A stretch of 64,000 nt of DNA from Prunus persica (taxonomy: Eukaryota > Streptophyta > Magnoliopsida > Rosales > Rosaceae). Location: assembly GCF_000346465.2 (NCBI RefSeq), contig NC_034009.1, positions 26,663,643 to 26,727,642 of the forward strand. Reading direction: 5' to 3'. The notes below the pieces were generated by a model that ran no database searches, was not told the DNA's origin, and saw only the letters and a list, made by a program, of their open reading frames with translations. Below, piece by piece: positions 1 to 14,245 of the stretch (positions are counted from its first letter, which is position 1; each line of letters begins with the position of its first letter). A program made the position numbers and the translations under genes.

Positions 1-516
1 TTTCCCTGTTTCCTTGCAATCAAATTGCAAAAAGTGATATGGCGAATACCCTTAAGAATCAGCCTCAAGAGTTTGAGACATCAGAAGAAATGTTTTTCAC
101 GTTTTAACTGGATGTGTTGTTTGAATCACAAGCACCGGTGCCTTTTTTTCCCAATCCATTCATCATATAGTAAATCGGTTGGCGTTGGAAATTACCGATG
201 CTTCTTTACATTTTCCATTTGTCACATTGATTAATAGAAGAGATAACGACTCTATTCATGTTTCACAAACCCAGTTCCCCAACTACTCGAAGTTTCGATA
301 AAATCTAATAATTGAAATCAATTGGAGATTCTCAGGAGAGAAGAAGAAAATGACCCAAATGGTGGCACAAAATGTAAGCACGCAATCACGAACAAGCCAT
401 TATCCAGATATTAGGTACTACTAATGAAAAGATTCAAAATACTCACAAGCCTCACAATTGGAGATAAGTTAAGCTATATACATACAATAGAGTTGTCTTT
501 CTTCAACCTTTTCATT
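1..516. other. 3' flank of the NHL gene
   Basis: AT-rich sequence downstream of the NHL-gene stop codon on the minus strand. It probably contains the 3' UTR and the start of an intergenic spacer. I see no conserved coding segment; the 69-codon frame at 25-234 has no recognisable domain. Confidence 0.5.
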
Positions 517-2225
517 TCATCTCCTTTTAACTAAACCATAATTACTTCCCAAAGCCGGCAGAGTTGTTTCTTTAGCTCCCTCCACAAATCCCATAATATT
601 ACTGTCTATCATACCTTCTATTCTTCCATGAGAACCAGATAACACATCACTCCTCCCATCATTACTATCTTCTTGCTTCCTGCTACACAACTCCATGCTT
701 CCATCAACACCTACCAAATCCTTCAACTGATCCACATACTTGGACGAATCTGTTATCTCTGTTACCTTGAAACTACTATCGCTATGAAAATCACAATCAA
801 TCAAAGACACACATTCCTTAGGCGAAACTCGGGACCCTACATGGTTGGTTCTAAACATAAGAGAAAGATGAGAGATGCACAACAAAAACAACCGCCTCAG
901 CAGCGACACAGCTGGGGTGGAGCTAGCAGTTGCGCTTTTGATGGCGAAGCAAAGAGTCTGTACTTGCTTCCCCAGATTGATTTGGCAGCGCCTCCATGTC
1001 GCGCTGAATCCGAGCCTGTTGCGGCCCTCCTGTCTACCAAGTCCAGTTAGACACATTTTGTTAAAGTTATGATCTTGACATTCAAATCAGCACATTATAA
1101 CAGAAGATGCAATTATGCAACAAAACACTTACATTGCGGATAATATAAGGCCGAATCACAATTCCAACAAGCAGCCCGAAAAGACATGACAATCCGAGAC
1201 CCAAAAGCCAAATCGAAGCTGCTCCAAGTGCTGCAAATTGCATAATAACAACATTATCATTAAAATCAAAATTAAATTAAATATCGGAACCAAAATCCCC
1301 AAATGAATTACTGTAATTACACAAAAGCTCACCCGACGGAGAAGACCTAGCACAGTCTTCCGGCTTGAGATTAATCAACCGCACCAGCTGACTCCCGCGG
1401 TCCGAGATGAGAAGCGCGCACTTATCGGCAAACAAAGCCAGCTCCAAATCGGGCGAAAACGTTGCGTTTTGAGAAGGGCCGTCCTCCCGTCCAGGCTTCA
1501 GTGAGTGAGTGTACCCTCCAGCAATTGTACTCACACTACCTATTCATTTCACGTAATGCACCAAAATACAGAGAGTTGGGTGAGTACTTACGAATTATGC
1601 CACGCTCGCAAAAACCTAGAAGAAGGAGTTACCTGAAGCGCTTATTTTCCGAATGACGTTGTTGCCCCTATCGGCAACGAAGACATTTCCTTTAGGGTCC
1701 ACAGCGAAGCTCCGGGGCTTCTTGAACTGGGCCAAACCCGGTTCGCCGTCCGAATAACCCTCGTCGCCGTTACCGGAGAACCGTTTAATCACACTATCTG
1801 AAACATCACCTAAACTGTTTTAGCATCTACGAAAACTAACGGCGGTTCAGAAATCGGAAGTGGCTAGTTACTAGTTAAATTACCTTGGGATCCTGGTATG
1901 GGGAACGGTACTGTGTATACGGCACTACCGGAAGAGTCGAGGACGAGAAGATCGGACGATCCAGGACGAGGGAGCACCGAGTACGGGTTGATGCCGAGTT
2001 TGTGGCCGTCGATCACTGTCGTGACGGTGTACCCGTCTTCTAGCACCAAGTCGGCGAAGACTGAAATGGAAATACATGGAAACTGAGGGAGTGAAACGCA
2101 AATAAAATATTGATGCAAAATCAGACCTTTTTTTTAAATAAATAAAATTACGGTTTACCTTGAAGTGAAGCTTGGTTGAGGAGGAAGAAGAAGAAGAGAG
2201 CAACAGCGAAGGAGTGTGAAGCCAT
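517..2225 (-). CDS. NHL-repeat protein with signal peptide and one membrane span (six exons)
   Basis: Exons (minus): 2225-2159, 2060-1884, 1797-1633, 1539-1333, 1230-1133, 1029-517. They join to 1227 nt (408 aa) with consistent phases and GT..AG borders. The start gives a clear signal peptide (MASHSFAVALFFFFLLNQAS). Exons 2-4 encode NHL beta-propeller repeats, for example the SFAVDPKGNVFVADRGNN stretch and the repeat starting VSTIAGG. Exon 5 encodes a hydrophobic span (about residues 206-238, LGLSCLFGLLVGIVI). The remaining 170 residues are polar and would face the other side of the membrane. NHL propellers generally bind proteins or ligands; plant members of this architecture have no well-defined role that I know of. 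The gene diverges from AP-1 gamma-adaptin about 2.2 kb away. Identification as an NHL-domain protein is firm; function is open. Confidence 0.88.
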
Positions 2226-2669
2226 CGTCGCACGCCAACAGTTGAAGCAAAATAATCTCTACTTTTGCAGGTGAAATAAAAGAGGGCAGCTACTTATCTG
2301 GACCGTCGGAGGGTTATGTAGTGGATTCGCGCCACGTCACCCCGGGTCCACAACAATTCGCGCCAATCAAATCGAACTAGAGAGACCCAAGGGTGACCCA
2401 TCCAACTCACAACAGCGGGTAACGCAATCAATTTATGTGTCCGAGTTTATATATTTTTATTTCAGTTTCGACTTTTTGGATTACAAGGAGTCGTTTGGTA
2501 CACAAGTTTGGTTTGGACTGATTTGGACTAAATTTAGTACCATGTTTATTTCATTTAATTCTGGTCTTAGATAGGATTGCTAATACCGGGCCCACCAAAA
2601 ACACCTCCTTAGGAGGGGACTACTAATCCCATGTAGAAAGGGAGGATTAGCTAGTCCTATATTTACCAA

Positions 2670-3815
2670 TATATGAGATACATATATTATATTGTAATAC
2701 TAATAACATATATTACTATTATTATTATTATTACATACACATATACTATAATATACATATATACATGTACATACACATATACAAGTATATATATACACAT
2801 ATATACATATATAATATATACNNNNNNNNNNNNNNNNNNNNNNNNNNNNNNNNNNNNNNNNNNNNNNNNNNNNNNNNNNNNNNNNNNNNNNNNNNNNNNN
2901 NNNNNNNNNNNNNNNNNNNNNNNNNNNNNNNNNNNNNNNNNNNNNNNNNNNNNNNNNNNNNNNNNNNNNNNNNNNNNNNNNNNNNNNNNNNNNNNNNNNN
3001 NNNNNNNNNNNNNNNNNNNNNNNNNNNNTATACATATATAATATATAAATACATATAGATATATACACATATATTATTATTATAATATACCCATATACAC
3101 ATGTATATTAATATTATAATAATAGCATACATGTATATATGTAATATATATATTATTATAATACATATATATAAGTATATATACATATATGTGTATATAT
3201 TATACCCATGTATGTATTATAATATACATATACACACGTATATAGACATATACATTATATATTTATACTATATGTATATATTATAATATACATATATACA
3301 CGTATATACATGTATATTATTATTATAACATACCCATATATATTATCTATTATAATATACATATGTATATGTATATGTATTATACCCATGTATATATTAT
3401 AATATATAGATACACCTATATACACATATATTATATACATGTATATACATATATTATATATACATGTATATACATATATTATATATACATATGTATTTTA
3501 TAATATATATAATATATATGTATATATACATACATATATAATATACATATATACACATATATACATGTATATTATTATTATTATTATACCATACCCATAT
3601 ATATTATATATTATAATATACATACATATATATAAATATATGTATATGTATTATACCCATATATATTATAATATACATATATACACCTATATACACTTAT
3701 ATATATGTATGTACGTTTATATTATTTAAAATATATAATATTATTATAATCTACTTATATACATGTATATACATATATTATAAAATACATATATACATAT
3801 ATATATAGATATTTT
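2670..3815. repeat. AT-rich degenerate satellite (ATATAC / TATTATA family)
   Basis: About 1.1 kb of alternating TATATAC, ATGTATAT and TATTATAATATAC blocks with longer-period recurrences such as TATACCCATGTATATATTATAAT. It is interrupted by the assembly gap. All long frames here are low-complexity I/Y/T strings and are not genes. Confidence 0.9.
2822..3028. other. Assembly gap (run of N)
   Basis: 207 undetermined bases inside the AT satellite. True length of the satellite is unknown. Confidence 0.99.
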
Positions 3816-4234
3816 TGAAAAAATAAAAAAATTATAGTCCTAGTCCAAGCATACACCAAACGCAGGATAAGTGTTATCCAACTTAGACCAAGCCAAGCCA
3901 AGCCAAGTCAGTCCCTAAGTATAGTCCATGCCAAGACAGTCCTGTGTGCCAAACGAGCCCCAAGGGTTTAAAAGATTTGTGGTCATTCACTGTTGGATGT
4001 AAATTCAACAATTTACTCACTCTTTTTAAGAAATTTTTTTAAACCGTTGAATGTTACGTCTAACGGTGAGTGATCTGACTCCTGTAGAGGGGTCCAAGAG
4101 ATCACATTTTAGAGTTAGACTATTTTTTATTTTATTTTAATTTCCGTTTACAAAGACAAAAAATAAAAAAGGAGCATTCATCGTAAGTGGAAGGAATAGA
4201 ATAGACCCTGAAACAAAAAAGAAAAACTCAACAA

Positions 4235-4242
4235 AATATATA
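4235..4242 (+). promoter_or_regulatory. Candidate TATA box of AP-1 gamma gene
   Basis: A TATATA motif is followed by a CT-rich leader (CTCTCTCTCAGATC...), typical of plant transcription start regions, about 212 bp before the AP1G start codon. The start site itself is inferred. Confidence 0.35.
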
Positions 4243-4453
4243 CTCTCTCTCAGATCCAAGTCTCTCTTTCTCTCTCTGAGCCTCTTCCTCAGATCTCTCT
4301 GGTGACATATTCGGATCTCCGATTTGCAATTCGGACTATCCACCTTGCCGCCCGAATCGGTGGGTATTTGATCGCCTGCCGCTGCTGCTAGGCTTTGCTT
4401 TCCCATTTTCGGATCGGATTGAGCTTTCCCCGAGCTTCACCACGGACCCAATC

Positions 4454-5505
4454 ATGAATCCCTTCTCCTCCGGAACGCGCCTGAGGTAATAATTCACGAA
4501 ACCCTCACTCATTTTCATAATTTCAGATCAGTCTCTGAAATTCAAATTTGGATTAATTGAATTCTATCAAATTTGGTTCATTTTTCATTGCTTTATGCAT
4601 TTACGTAGAAGCGGCAATGAAGCAACTTAGGGGTCGTATAGGGATGCTGGAGTTCGAACTTATTTCAGCTTCCACCTTATCTCATTTTGCAAATTAGTGA
4701 ATACTAGCCCTTATTGATCCTAGTTTCAGTCTAGTTCATTTATAGAAAGCATGAAAGAAATGGAAATGAAACATAAGTTTAATGGAACACAGCAGGGCAG
4801 CTGAAGTAAATGGGGTTTGGGTCCATGATGGTGTAATGTAATGTTGAGGGATTTGATTTACGCTGCATCAAACTGCTCATAGATTTTAGAAACTTGGATT
4901 GGCTGTGGTTTATTTACGTTGATTGTGATCAGATATTGAAATCCTGTACAAGGAATTGTTTTAGTATCTCACAACCTACATGGCTCCCAAATCATAAGAT
5001 TATATCTCACTTTTCAGTCTGTTTCCCATGATTTTGTTCAAGGCACTTCATATGGTCTGAAAATGATGTACCCAAATAAAAAATGAGTTATCACATTGAC
5101 AGACATAAATTGTAGACTTGATCAGTATGTTATGTAATGAGTACTTACTGTTTCAATGCAGGGACATGATTCGGGCTATACGTGCTTGCAAAACTGCGGC
5201 AGAGGAACGTGCTGTTGTAAGAAAAGAGTGTGCTGCTATTCGTGCTGCCATAAATGAAAATGATCAAGATTACAGGCATCGTAACCTGGCTAAGCTCATG
5301 TTCATCCACATGCTGGGTTATCCCACCCATTTTGGTCAAATGGAGTGCCTGAAGTTGATTGCATCTTCTGGTTTTCCTGAGAAGAGAATAGGGTATCTTG
5401 GCCTCATGCTGCTTCTTGATGAAAGACAAGAAGTTCTAATGTTGGTCACAAACTCGTTGAAACAGTATCCAATTCTTTGATGATTTTTCATTAGAATAAG
5501 CTTTG

Positions 5506-5569
<64 letters not shown>

Positions 5570-8307
5570 CTAACCTGTCTTTAAATAAACAATTGTGTCA
5601 AAGATACGGTACTTTCATTTGCAGACATGGTTGTTTATGTCTACATGTCCTTGTAGAAACCTTAACTTATGTACAGAGATCTCAATCACTCAAACCAGTA
5701 TATTGTGGGACTTGCTCTTTGTGCTTTGGGAAATATTTGTTCAGCAGAAATGGCTCGTGATCTTGCACCTGAAGTGGAAAGATTGCTGCAATTTCGAGAT
5801 CCAAATATTCGGAAAAAGGTGAGTTTTACTAATATTTTTGTCATGGACCTATGACTCAATATTTTGTTGCTTAAGGAACATCATATATTAATCTCACGAG
5901 ATTCTGTCAATTTATTGAATTACTATGTGCAAGAACTCTATTATACATTTCCATTGTGGAAGCTCATTCCTTGAACGACACCAAGATCCTTGGCCTTTTA
6001 TAGTACATGCGGCTGATTCACTTGCATATTCTTCTGTTCGCATAGCAAACAAAGAATAGCAATGAAATCTGTGTAACCCCTTCATTTCTGGTGGAAGTTA
6101 CTCTAGGCAGCCTCCTTTCCAGTTGAATGAGAAAACTCTTTTAAGCATCAATGTCCTATAAAACCTTTACACCTACAGTAATAGGATTTCAACTGCGTAT
6201 TTTGTTAATGTTCTTATAGTCTACAGACACTTGAATTATCTGGTCATTGTGTTTCTGCTGCAGACCAACTTTCTGTCTGCAGTGGTCTTCTTTGGAATTT
6301 TTTTTATCCTACTTGTTGCACATAAAATTCTATTGTTAGAAGGTATGCTAAAATAGTTATGTGTAAAATTTGGATTTCTTGTGCAGTAAAAGGTTTGTTC
6401 TTAATTCGTCAATTTTAGATTTGTTCTATGTATCATCTTTTTCTTGTGATTTTCTTTTCTTTGTTAAATAAAAAAATAAAAAAATAAAAGTTTTGCAATA
6501 GGAGGTTTGGAGTGTGTTGGGGGCGAATTACACTTCTGACTTTGCCCCCAAATTGTGTTTGATAATTTGGCGTATATCTTTCATTTGGATACTTAATTTC
6601 TCATTGATCAATTTCCTTATTGTAAGTTGATTGCACTCACTGTTGAATGTAGGCAGCGTTGTGCTCTATAAGGATTATAAAGAAAGTCCCTGAGCTGGCG
6701 GAAAATTTTATTAATCCTGCTGCTGCCTTACTTAAAGAAAAGCATCATGGTGTTTTAATAACAGGAGTTCAACTTTGTACAGATCTTTGTAAAGTCAGTG
6801 AAGATGCCCTTGAATATTTTAGAAAGGTAACTTGACTCTGGCCTATTATATATCGTATATAGTCTGGAAAATATACAACAATTCTGTTCTTGAAATGGAG
6901 TTTTAAGACATTTTTGAAAAAGTTAACTGAAATATTATGCTACCTTTGATTGCAGTTTTATGATGTAACATCCCGTCTTAATTGTTAATGCAGAAGTGCA
7001 CAGAGGGTTTGGTCAAAACTCTAAAGGATGTAGTAAACAGTCCATATGCCCCCGAGTATGACATTGCTGGGATCACAGATCCTTTCCTTCATATTAGATT
7101 GCTTAAGCTTTTGCGTGAGTTGGGCCAAGGAGATGCAGATGCTAGTGAATGCATGAATGACATACTTGCTCAGGTAAGTTGCTGTAGAGTTTATATCATG
7201 CCATCTATGCCATTCATGGCATAATTATTTAATCTTTTGTGATTGCTGCTTTAAAATATTTCAACTTCACCCTCACCAATCGCTCATATACTCAAAAGTC
7301 ACGATTGCTGTCAAAGCACCACTTTCTCAATATATTTAATATTGCATTCTAGCTGTGAGAACTGTGAAAATACTATCATATGCATTTAGTCCATGCTTCT
7401 CCAAAATCTTTTTCCATAAAATAAGCTGATGCAACTATGATGTACCATTTTTGTTTTTATTTTTATTTTTAACTATAATTAAATTACTTCTGAGACTATA
7501 AACTTCATCACCTTTGTTCAGTAAGTAATGAAAGTGGTGTCACCTATTCCAATGGTTGTGGAGGCAAGTGCATCAAAAAGAATGGGGGAAAAAGTAGATC
7601 GTTAATCTTCTAAGTTACCTCTCTTAAGGCCCCTTGTTTCAGATAGTCTAATTGGCTATGAGTTTAAGATGATGGCTCTTATTTACATTGTTAATATTCA
7701 TTTAAATTTAGTTTTGAAGTACCTTTTGTTGTCTCTATGCACTTTGTATGCGGTTATTTCTGCTTATTATTCTTTAAGCCTGTGGTTCAGGGGGAATTGC
7801 TTCATAATTTGAAAAGTTACTCCCTCATTTTTTATCTTCTTCTAAAATTGACTACTATTTCTTTTCCTAGGTGGCAACAAAAACTGAGTCAAACAAAAAT
7901 GCAGGGAATGCGATTCTGTATGAATGTGTAGAAACCATCATGAGCATTGAAGATAATGGTGGCTTACGTGTGCTTGCCATAAATATTTTGGGAAGATTCT
8001 TATCGAATCGTGACAACAATATTAGGTTTGTTTTTGATACTTTAACTTGGGCAAGGCTTTACTGTTTTCTAAGAAGGAAAATTAGGATCATAGTGCTATA
8101 AGTCTGAATGGAATACCTCTTTTATATTCTGGGCTTAAGTTGAAATGCTTTGAAATTGATGATAATGTCTTTCTTAAGAGGTCATGTTGATGTATCTTAT
8201 TTTTTCCAACTGGTTGCTGTGTTTTATGTAAATCTCTCTTTTCTAATGAAGTGCTGCTGTTGACTCAATCGGGTCATAGGGCTTGGCCTTCATAAAATGC
8301 GAGCTAG

Positions 8308-8370
<63 letters not shown>

Positions 8371-9800
8371 CCTTGAATGCCCCAACAATGGTAACTGCAT
8401 ACAACTTGCCTAAGTGTAAACAGACTACAGGCATGCACCAATACGCTATCTTTTTTTCATATTGCGGTAAACATAGGAGGATATTTACATGAGTAGTGTG
8501 AGTCTAGGTATGCCTCTCATTAGTCTGCGATCATATCAGTGTTGTATTTTCCAACTCTGGTAGTTGCTTAGAGACTAATCTCTTGTGCATTTTGATTCTC
8601 AATTTGATTTATCCAATTAACCCAAAATCCTTATTGTTGGTGGTGAAAGTAAACCAGTGGCATGCAGCCCAGAAGTCTGTTTCTTTAGCGTTTTTTTTTA
8701 AGTTTTAAACTTTAAATATTTGATGAATCGATATTCAAGCTTTGTGATGATTTGGCCTTGTTATGTTCTTACTGGGCTCTTTGCAACTTTTTGTTATTTC
8801 ATAATAATGTATCAGTTTTTAATTCCTTCCAGATATGTTGCATTAAACATGCTGATGAAGGCAATTACAGTTGATGCTCAAGCAGTACAGAGGCATCGGG
8901 CAACTATCTTGGAATGCGTAAAGGTATAGTGTTTGCTCATGTTTAATTTGATTATGAAGAAGAAAAGGCTGCTGTTTTGTTCTTGCTTGTTGAGAATTGA
9001 AGATCTCCTTTTCCAATGAACTTTTTTTTTTGAAGCCTTATTATTCGACTTTGTGTTATGATTAGTGCAAGAATTGAGTGTACTAGCGTACAACTTGAGA
9101 AGCCTGTGACTTGACTTTCTCCTTTCAGGATTCAGATGCTTCAATTCGAAAAAGGGCCCTTGAACTTGTTTATGTTCTTGTGAATGAGGGCAATGTGAAA
9201 CCTCTAACAAAAGAACTAATTGACTATTTGGAAGTAAGTGACGAAGAATTCAAGGGAGATCTCACTGCAAAAATTTGCTCCATTGTTGCAAAGTAAGTTT
9301 GCAGTTCTTGAATTTAGATCGGATTTTTTTTTCTTCAAGGAACTCAGATTGTGTTTTTCTCATATGTTCTATTTAGTAATCGATATGAGTGTTGATGCTG
9401 CATGGATAACTTGTCGACCTGTGAGAGATTTGCTGTGGACTAAGCTCCTTTAGCTATTTTCATCATAATTATTCCTGTAGTTAAGGGGCCACAGCAATTG
9501 GTTCTTCTGAAGATGCCAGTTCTGCACATGGGGATAGGATCTATAATATGTTTGCTTTACCATTGTAGACTCGTATTTTTTGTTTTCAGTCTTCTTATTG
9601 CCATGTATATTTACTTGTTCTCTGATATTTGGGACAGGACCTTTATTTTATTTTATTGGCGCAGGGTAGGGTTGTGTTGCTGGTCAATATTGTAGCATTA
9701 TTTGACAATGAAAAATTTCTAGTTTTGATTATTAATTTGTTTGCCAACTGTTTTTTTATGAACATTCACTCTCTGGTGCTTTAGGTTTTCCCCCGAGAAG

Positions 9801-9832
<32 letters not shown>

Positions 9833-12800
9833 CTCTGAGGTATAAATCTAAATGAAGTGTTGTTAGTCTTAATTCAGTCTCACAATATTTTTTGGCATGT
9901 TATACCTATCTCACTTGGTGAAATTTCATGTACTCTGTGGATATATCTACTTATATTTCAAAATCCTGCACCTGCCATTTTGTGACACATTTCAGCTATC
10001 TTTCAGCCTAATGAATGGTTCAATTTGTTTCCAAAAAGTACTGATCTTTATGCTGTGCTTAGTAGGCTGGAAATTTTGTAAAAGATGAAGTGTGGCATGC
10101 GGTTATCGTTGTGATAAGCAATGCTTCTGATCTTCATGGATATACAGTTAGGGCGTTGTACCGAGCATTACAATTATCAGCTGAGCAGGTGTTTAGTGTT
10201 TTCCTGGGATAATTAATTTTCAATTCAAAATCCCTACAATCTTGAGTATCCAAGTTGCATGTGGTTAGTATTTTAAAAGTATAATTTTTTATCCAGGAAA
10301 GTCTCGTTCGGGTAGCAATTTGGTGCATTGGGGAATATGGTGACCTGTTGGTAAACAACGTCGGCATGCTCAATGTAGAGGATCCAATAACAGTAAGTGC
10401 GCCCTTTACATATTTTCATTCATCCAACCTTTCTGCAGTCATCTTTCCTTTTATGAAATTCCTGTGGGCTGTTGTTATTGCTATTGAATATGAAAAACAC
10501 AAAAATCTGTAGATGCTTGATATATGAGCTTTCTGTGGCTGTCTATCATTTATTTAAAACTATATGTGGTCATCCTTCTGCATTATTATAATGCCTTAAA
10601 AATCTGTGCATGTTGCCCAATATTGTAATGAGTTGGGATAGCGGTTCAATTGCTGAGGCTATAACAAAATGAAGACCTTTTTTCTGAAGTCATTTCTTAT
10701 CTTTCTGAGACTAGTATAATTAAAATATGTAAGGTAAATAAGCCATCTTCTGATTTGAAGTGACAGCATAAGGAAACACTTTGTATTTAATTAAAGATCT
10801 CTCTCTTTATTGGTTTGTAGCAAAAGTTGGTATTTCAGACTGATTACCCTTTTATGTTTTCTTGGAAAGTTTCCTGATACAATGAGTTTCCTTTAACAGG
10901 TAACAGAGTCTGATGCTGTGGATGTTATAGAGATTGCAATTAAGCACCATACGTCGGATCTCACAACCAAAGCAATGGCTATGGTTGCTCTGTTAAAGCT
11001 ATCTTCACGTTTCCCATCTTGTTCAGAGTACGTTATGTTTTTTACCTGTTCTGTTGTTTATCACATTTTTTTCCAAATGATGCCAACTTTTGTTAAATGC
11101 ATTAATCTTGCTATCCTCTTATCTATTGTTATGACACTAAGCATGATTATTCTTTGAATGACGTGTAGGAGGATCAAGGATATAGTTGTTCAATACAAAG
11201 GAAGCCTCGTTCTTGAATTGCAGCAAAGATCCATTGAAATGAACTCTATTATTGCGAAGCATCAGAACATTAGGTATGTGGATTTGAGAAGTTAAAATTA
11301 TTTTTGAAAGGAGTGGCCCCTGTTCTATTCATTCTTCCTTTTCTCCCCTCGCACCAAGAAGATTTTCATATATTTGAAAACTGATAGATGAATTTGTGCA
11401 GATCTACACTGGTTGAAAGGATGCCAGTTTTGGATGAGGCAACTTTCATTGGAAAGAGGGCTGGTTCTATACAAGCTACTGTTTCTCCTTCTGCTGGTGC
11501 TTCAATCAATCTACCGAATGGAGTTGCCAAACCTACTGCAGCTCCTCTTGTGGATTTACTTGATCTAGGCTCAGATGATGTGCCAGCACCTAGCTCCTCC
11601 GGTGGTGATTTGCTTCATGATCTTCTTGGTGTTGATTTGTCAATGGCTTCTACACAATCAGGTTAGTTTTGGGAAATGTTATGCCATATATTACTTCTAG
11701 CGAAAAATGTGAATGGACTGGAATTACTTAAATAAACCACTATCTTGATTCATCTTCATTTATAGTGGAGCATCTTATTTTATGTTTGGCGAAATGCTAG
11801 TGATATGCAGAATATATTGAGGGTCGGCTACCAATTAATTTGGTGTCGGAGTATATGTAAACCCATTTACACCTACAGTTTTGTTGTCATGGGGGGTTAG
11901 GTGTTCCCAACTATGTCTAATTTGATTATGACGATATCCATAACTAGTTATTTTTCTCCTTTTTTCTTTTTGGGAATTGAGTGCATTGAAATGATAAGGC
12001 TTGATTCTGTAAGTGAAAATTCTGTGGAATGAACTTATAAGTGATAATGCCCTGGCAACCCATAGTTGAATTTCTTAGTTCTGTATTACAACTGTTTCTT
12101 GGTTGTGGTGACATCAGGATATTTTTATGTAGATATGAATTGTTTTGGCGTTCCTTATTAGATAAACCTATAGACGAAAAAAGAAGAAGTAAGTATTTGC
12201 ATTATTTCTATTGTATCAACCGACATATAATGTTTGTGATATTCCCTTAGGTGTAAATCATGCTCCAAAAAATGGCACCGATGTTCTACTGGATCTCTTG
12301 TCTATTGGTTCACCTACCCAAAGCAGCCAATCTGTCTCTGATATGTTATCCTCCAGTCAAGATAACAAAACACCAGTTTCACCATTAGAGGGATTATCAT
12401 CCCCATCTTCGAATTCCATACAACCCACTTCTGCAGGAGCTGCTCCAACGATTGATTTGTTGGACGGCTTTTCCTCCAACCCACCAAAACAGGGTAAAAT
12501 ACTAGCAACCCTGAGAGTTTTGTTTAGCAGATATAATCTAGGTTAATTTTCTGATAGCCTTTTTTTCTAGAAACAGAAAACAATGGCACAGCTTATCCAT
12601 CTGTAGTGGCATTTGAGAGCAGCAACTTGAAGATGGTGTTCAACTTCTCAAAGCTGCCTGGAAATCCACAAACGACAGTGATCGAGGCTACATTCACTAA
12701 TTTGTCAACGAATATCTATTCAGATTTTATTTTTCAGGCAGCTGTTCCAAAGGTAATTTTGGTTACTTATATCTACATTTTGCTCATAAAATATTGGTGA

Positions 12801-13690
12801 CCATTAAAGTTTGCCAGTTTTTCAGTTGAAACCTTAGATGTTCTCATGCTCTAAGTTTATTTGTTCTTAACTTAAACTTTGTGGTTCTTATTTTTCTCTG
12901 TGCTTCCAATTTACAGTTTCTTCAACTGCACTTAGATCCAGCTAGCGGCAATACTCTGCCTGCAAGTGGTAATGGGTCCATCACACAAACATTGAGAGTT
13001 ACCAACAGCCAACATGGAAAGGTATCTGAAATCTCTATATATGTGTCGTCCTTTAGTTTCTGAACTTTATTGCTGCCTGGCATGAGAACGCAATTCAAAT
13101 TACCTAACTCTTTTCAATCATTATGGCCTTTTGAGAGTTACCAACTGCCAGCTAAATCTTTTCTAGTTTAGTTATGGCCTTAAAGACCTTATTCTAATGA
13201 GCACTTAGGTTGAAGACTTGCATCTCAACTGTCTAGATCATATATACTGTTGATACGCACAAAGGCAAATGGTTGAGATGCAAGTTAGCAAGTTAAATCC
13301 TCTGCTCAGCAGCTCAGTTCCCATTGGATTGCCTCCGTATATTAATGACACATGTATATTCAAGGTTGTTAATTGTTTATTTATGTCTGGATATCCTTTT
13401 TGTATTCTTGTAAACCTTAACACGACAAAAATTCAGCCCAATGATTTGGGGTTGGGAACACAGATCCTTTTAAGTGGTCAGAGAGCTGATGGTTTATTAT
13501 TTTAGCCAGACCATATCTTTTGCATTGTCCTTTTCTTTTCCCCTTAATTATTTGGTGAATGTAGTGGATAGTTACAAACTTCACATCTTTTCAGAAATCT
13601 CTTGTCATGCGTATAAGAATAGCTTACAAGATGAACAACAAAGATGTCTTGGAGGAAGGACAAATCAGCAATTTTCCTCGCGGTTTATGA
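4454..13690 (+). CDS. AP1G: AP-1 complex subunit gamma (gamma-adaptin), 18 exons
   Basis: Large subunit of the AP-1 clathrin adaptor, which sorts cargo at the trans-Golgi network/early endosome. Exons: 4454-4485, 5162-5464, 5677-5818, 6653-6826, 6994-7173, 7871-8025, 8833-8923, 9129-9292, 9785-9839, 10066-10188, 10297-10392, 10900-11027, 11169-11273, 11402-11661, 12251-12493, 12571-12752, 12917-13021, 13595-13690. They total 2634 nt (877 aa), the usual family length, with all phases consistent. The protein starts [20 protein letters not shown], as in plant gamma-adaptins. The helical trunk runs to about residue 590. The Ser/Pro hinge (about 590-750) carries DLLDLGS and DLLSIGS clathrin-binding-like boxes. 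The C-terminal ear domain (about 755-877) ends [12 protein letters not shown]. No break is seen. Confidence 0.97.
5505..5566. repeat. (CT)n microsatellite in AP1G intron 2
   Basis: About 60 bp of almost pure CT dinucleotide repeat, between exons 2 and 3. Candidate polymorphic marker. Confidence 0.95.
8314..8369. repeat. (GA)n microsatellite in AP1G intron 6
   Basis: About 56 bp of pure GA repeat in the intron before exon 7. Confidence 0.95.
13213..13287. repeat. Short inverted repeat in AP1G last intron
   Basis: GACTTGCATCTCAAC (13213-13227) is repeated in inverted form as GTTGAGATGCAAGT near 13272-13285, with a spacer of about 45 bp. It could form a small hairpin in the pre-mRNA. Confidence 0.6.
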
Positions 13691-14214
13691 GGCTGAGTAG
13701 TTTTCATAGATGGTAAAAATGGTGATGCACAAGTATGTCTTCCTTCTCGCTGTCCACGACGTCAGTGGAGTCTTTTCCTTAAAAAATTGCTCAATTTGGG
13801 GTGGCATGTCCTGTGGCAATTGGGACTGATTTTGTTTGAAGTATGTGGTTTATCCAATGGCTCGATACCTCCCCTGTCCCACATTTTTCTTCCCCTTGTA
13901 CCTGGTTTATGTACATTATTAAAGTTCTTCATGTACGAAATTGTGGGAATTAAATTTTGCTTTTGACGCACAAGAGGAGGGAGCTGGTTGCATGTTGAGA
14001 TCTTGAGGTCATAGTTGTTTGCCTTTTAGTTTGGATTTGCTTGCTAGCCTTATTGTTTGAGATCATAGTTGTTGTTGGGAATCTAATTAAATTGCAAATC
14101 AGTTATATATTCGATTTAATGTAACAATTTTCACCAATGTCATTATTGAAGGCTTATTTTGTTTGTTGTTTACATTTCCATGTACTCCATCTGTTAATTT
14201 AATCTTATTGTATC

Positions 14215-14245
<31 letters not shown>

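Larger units (their letters stand above)
2487..3961. mobile_element. MITE-like inverted-repeat element filled by an AT satellite
   Basis: The left end reads TCGTTTGGTACACAAG from about 2489. The reverse complement of the right end reads TCGTTTGGCACACAGGAC from about 3957, and the similarity continues inward for roughly 45 bp with mismatches (TTTGGACTAAATTTAG against CATGGACTATACTTAG). No transposase frame is present. The target-site duplication is unclear. The interior from about 2670 to 3815 is an ATATAC-type satellite. The termini resemble abundant short nonautonomous elements of Rosaceae genomes; assignment to a superfamily is not possible by eye. Confidence 0.6.

Noticed and set aside
517..1072. 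Plus-strand frames at 673-1050 and 875-1072
   Set aside because: Shadows of the last exon of the minus-strand NHL gene.
2673..3729. Several frames of 60-146 codons, some crossing the N run
   Set aside because: They are translations of the AT satellite and of undetermined bases, with only I, Y, T, M, H and V. No real gene.
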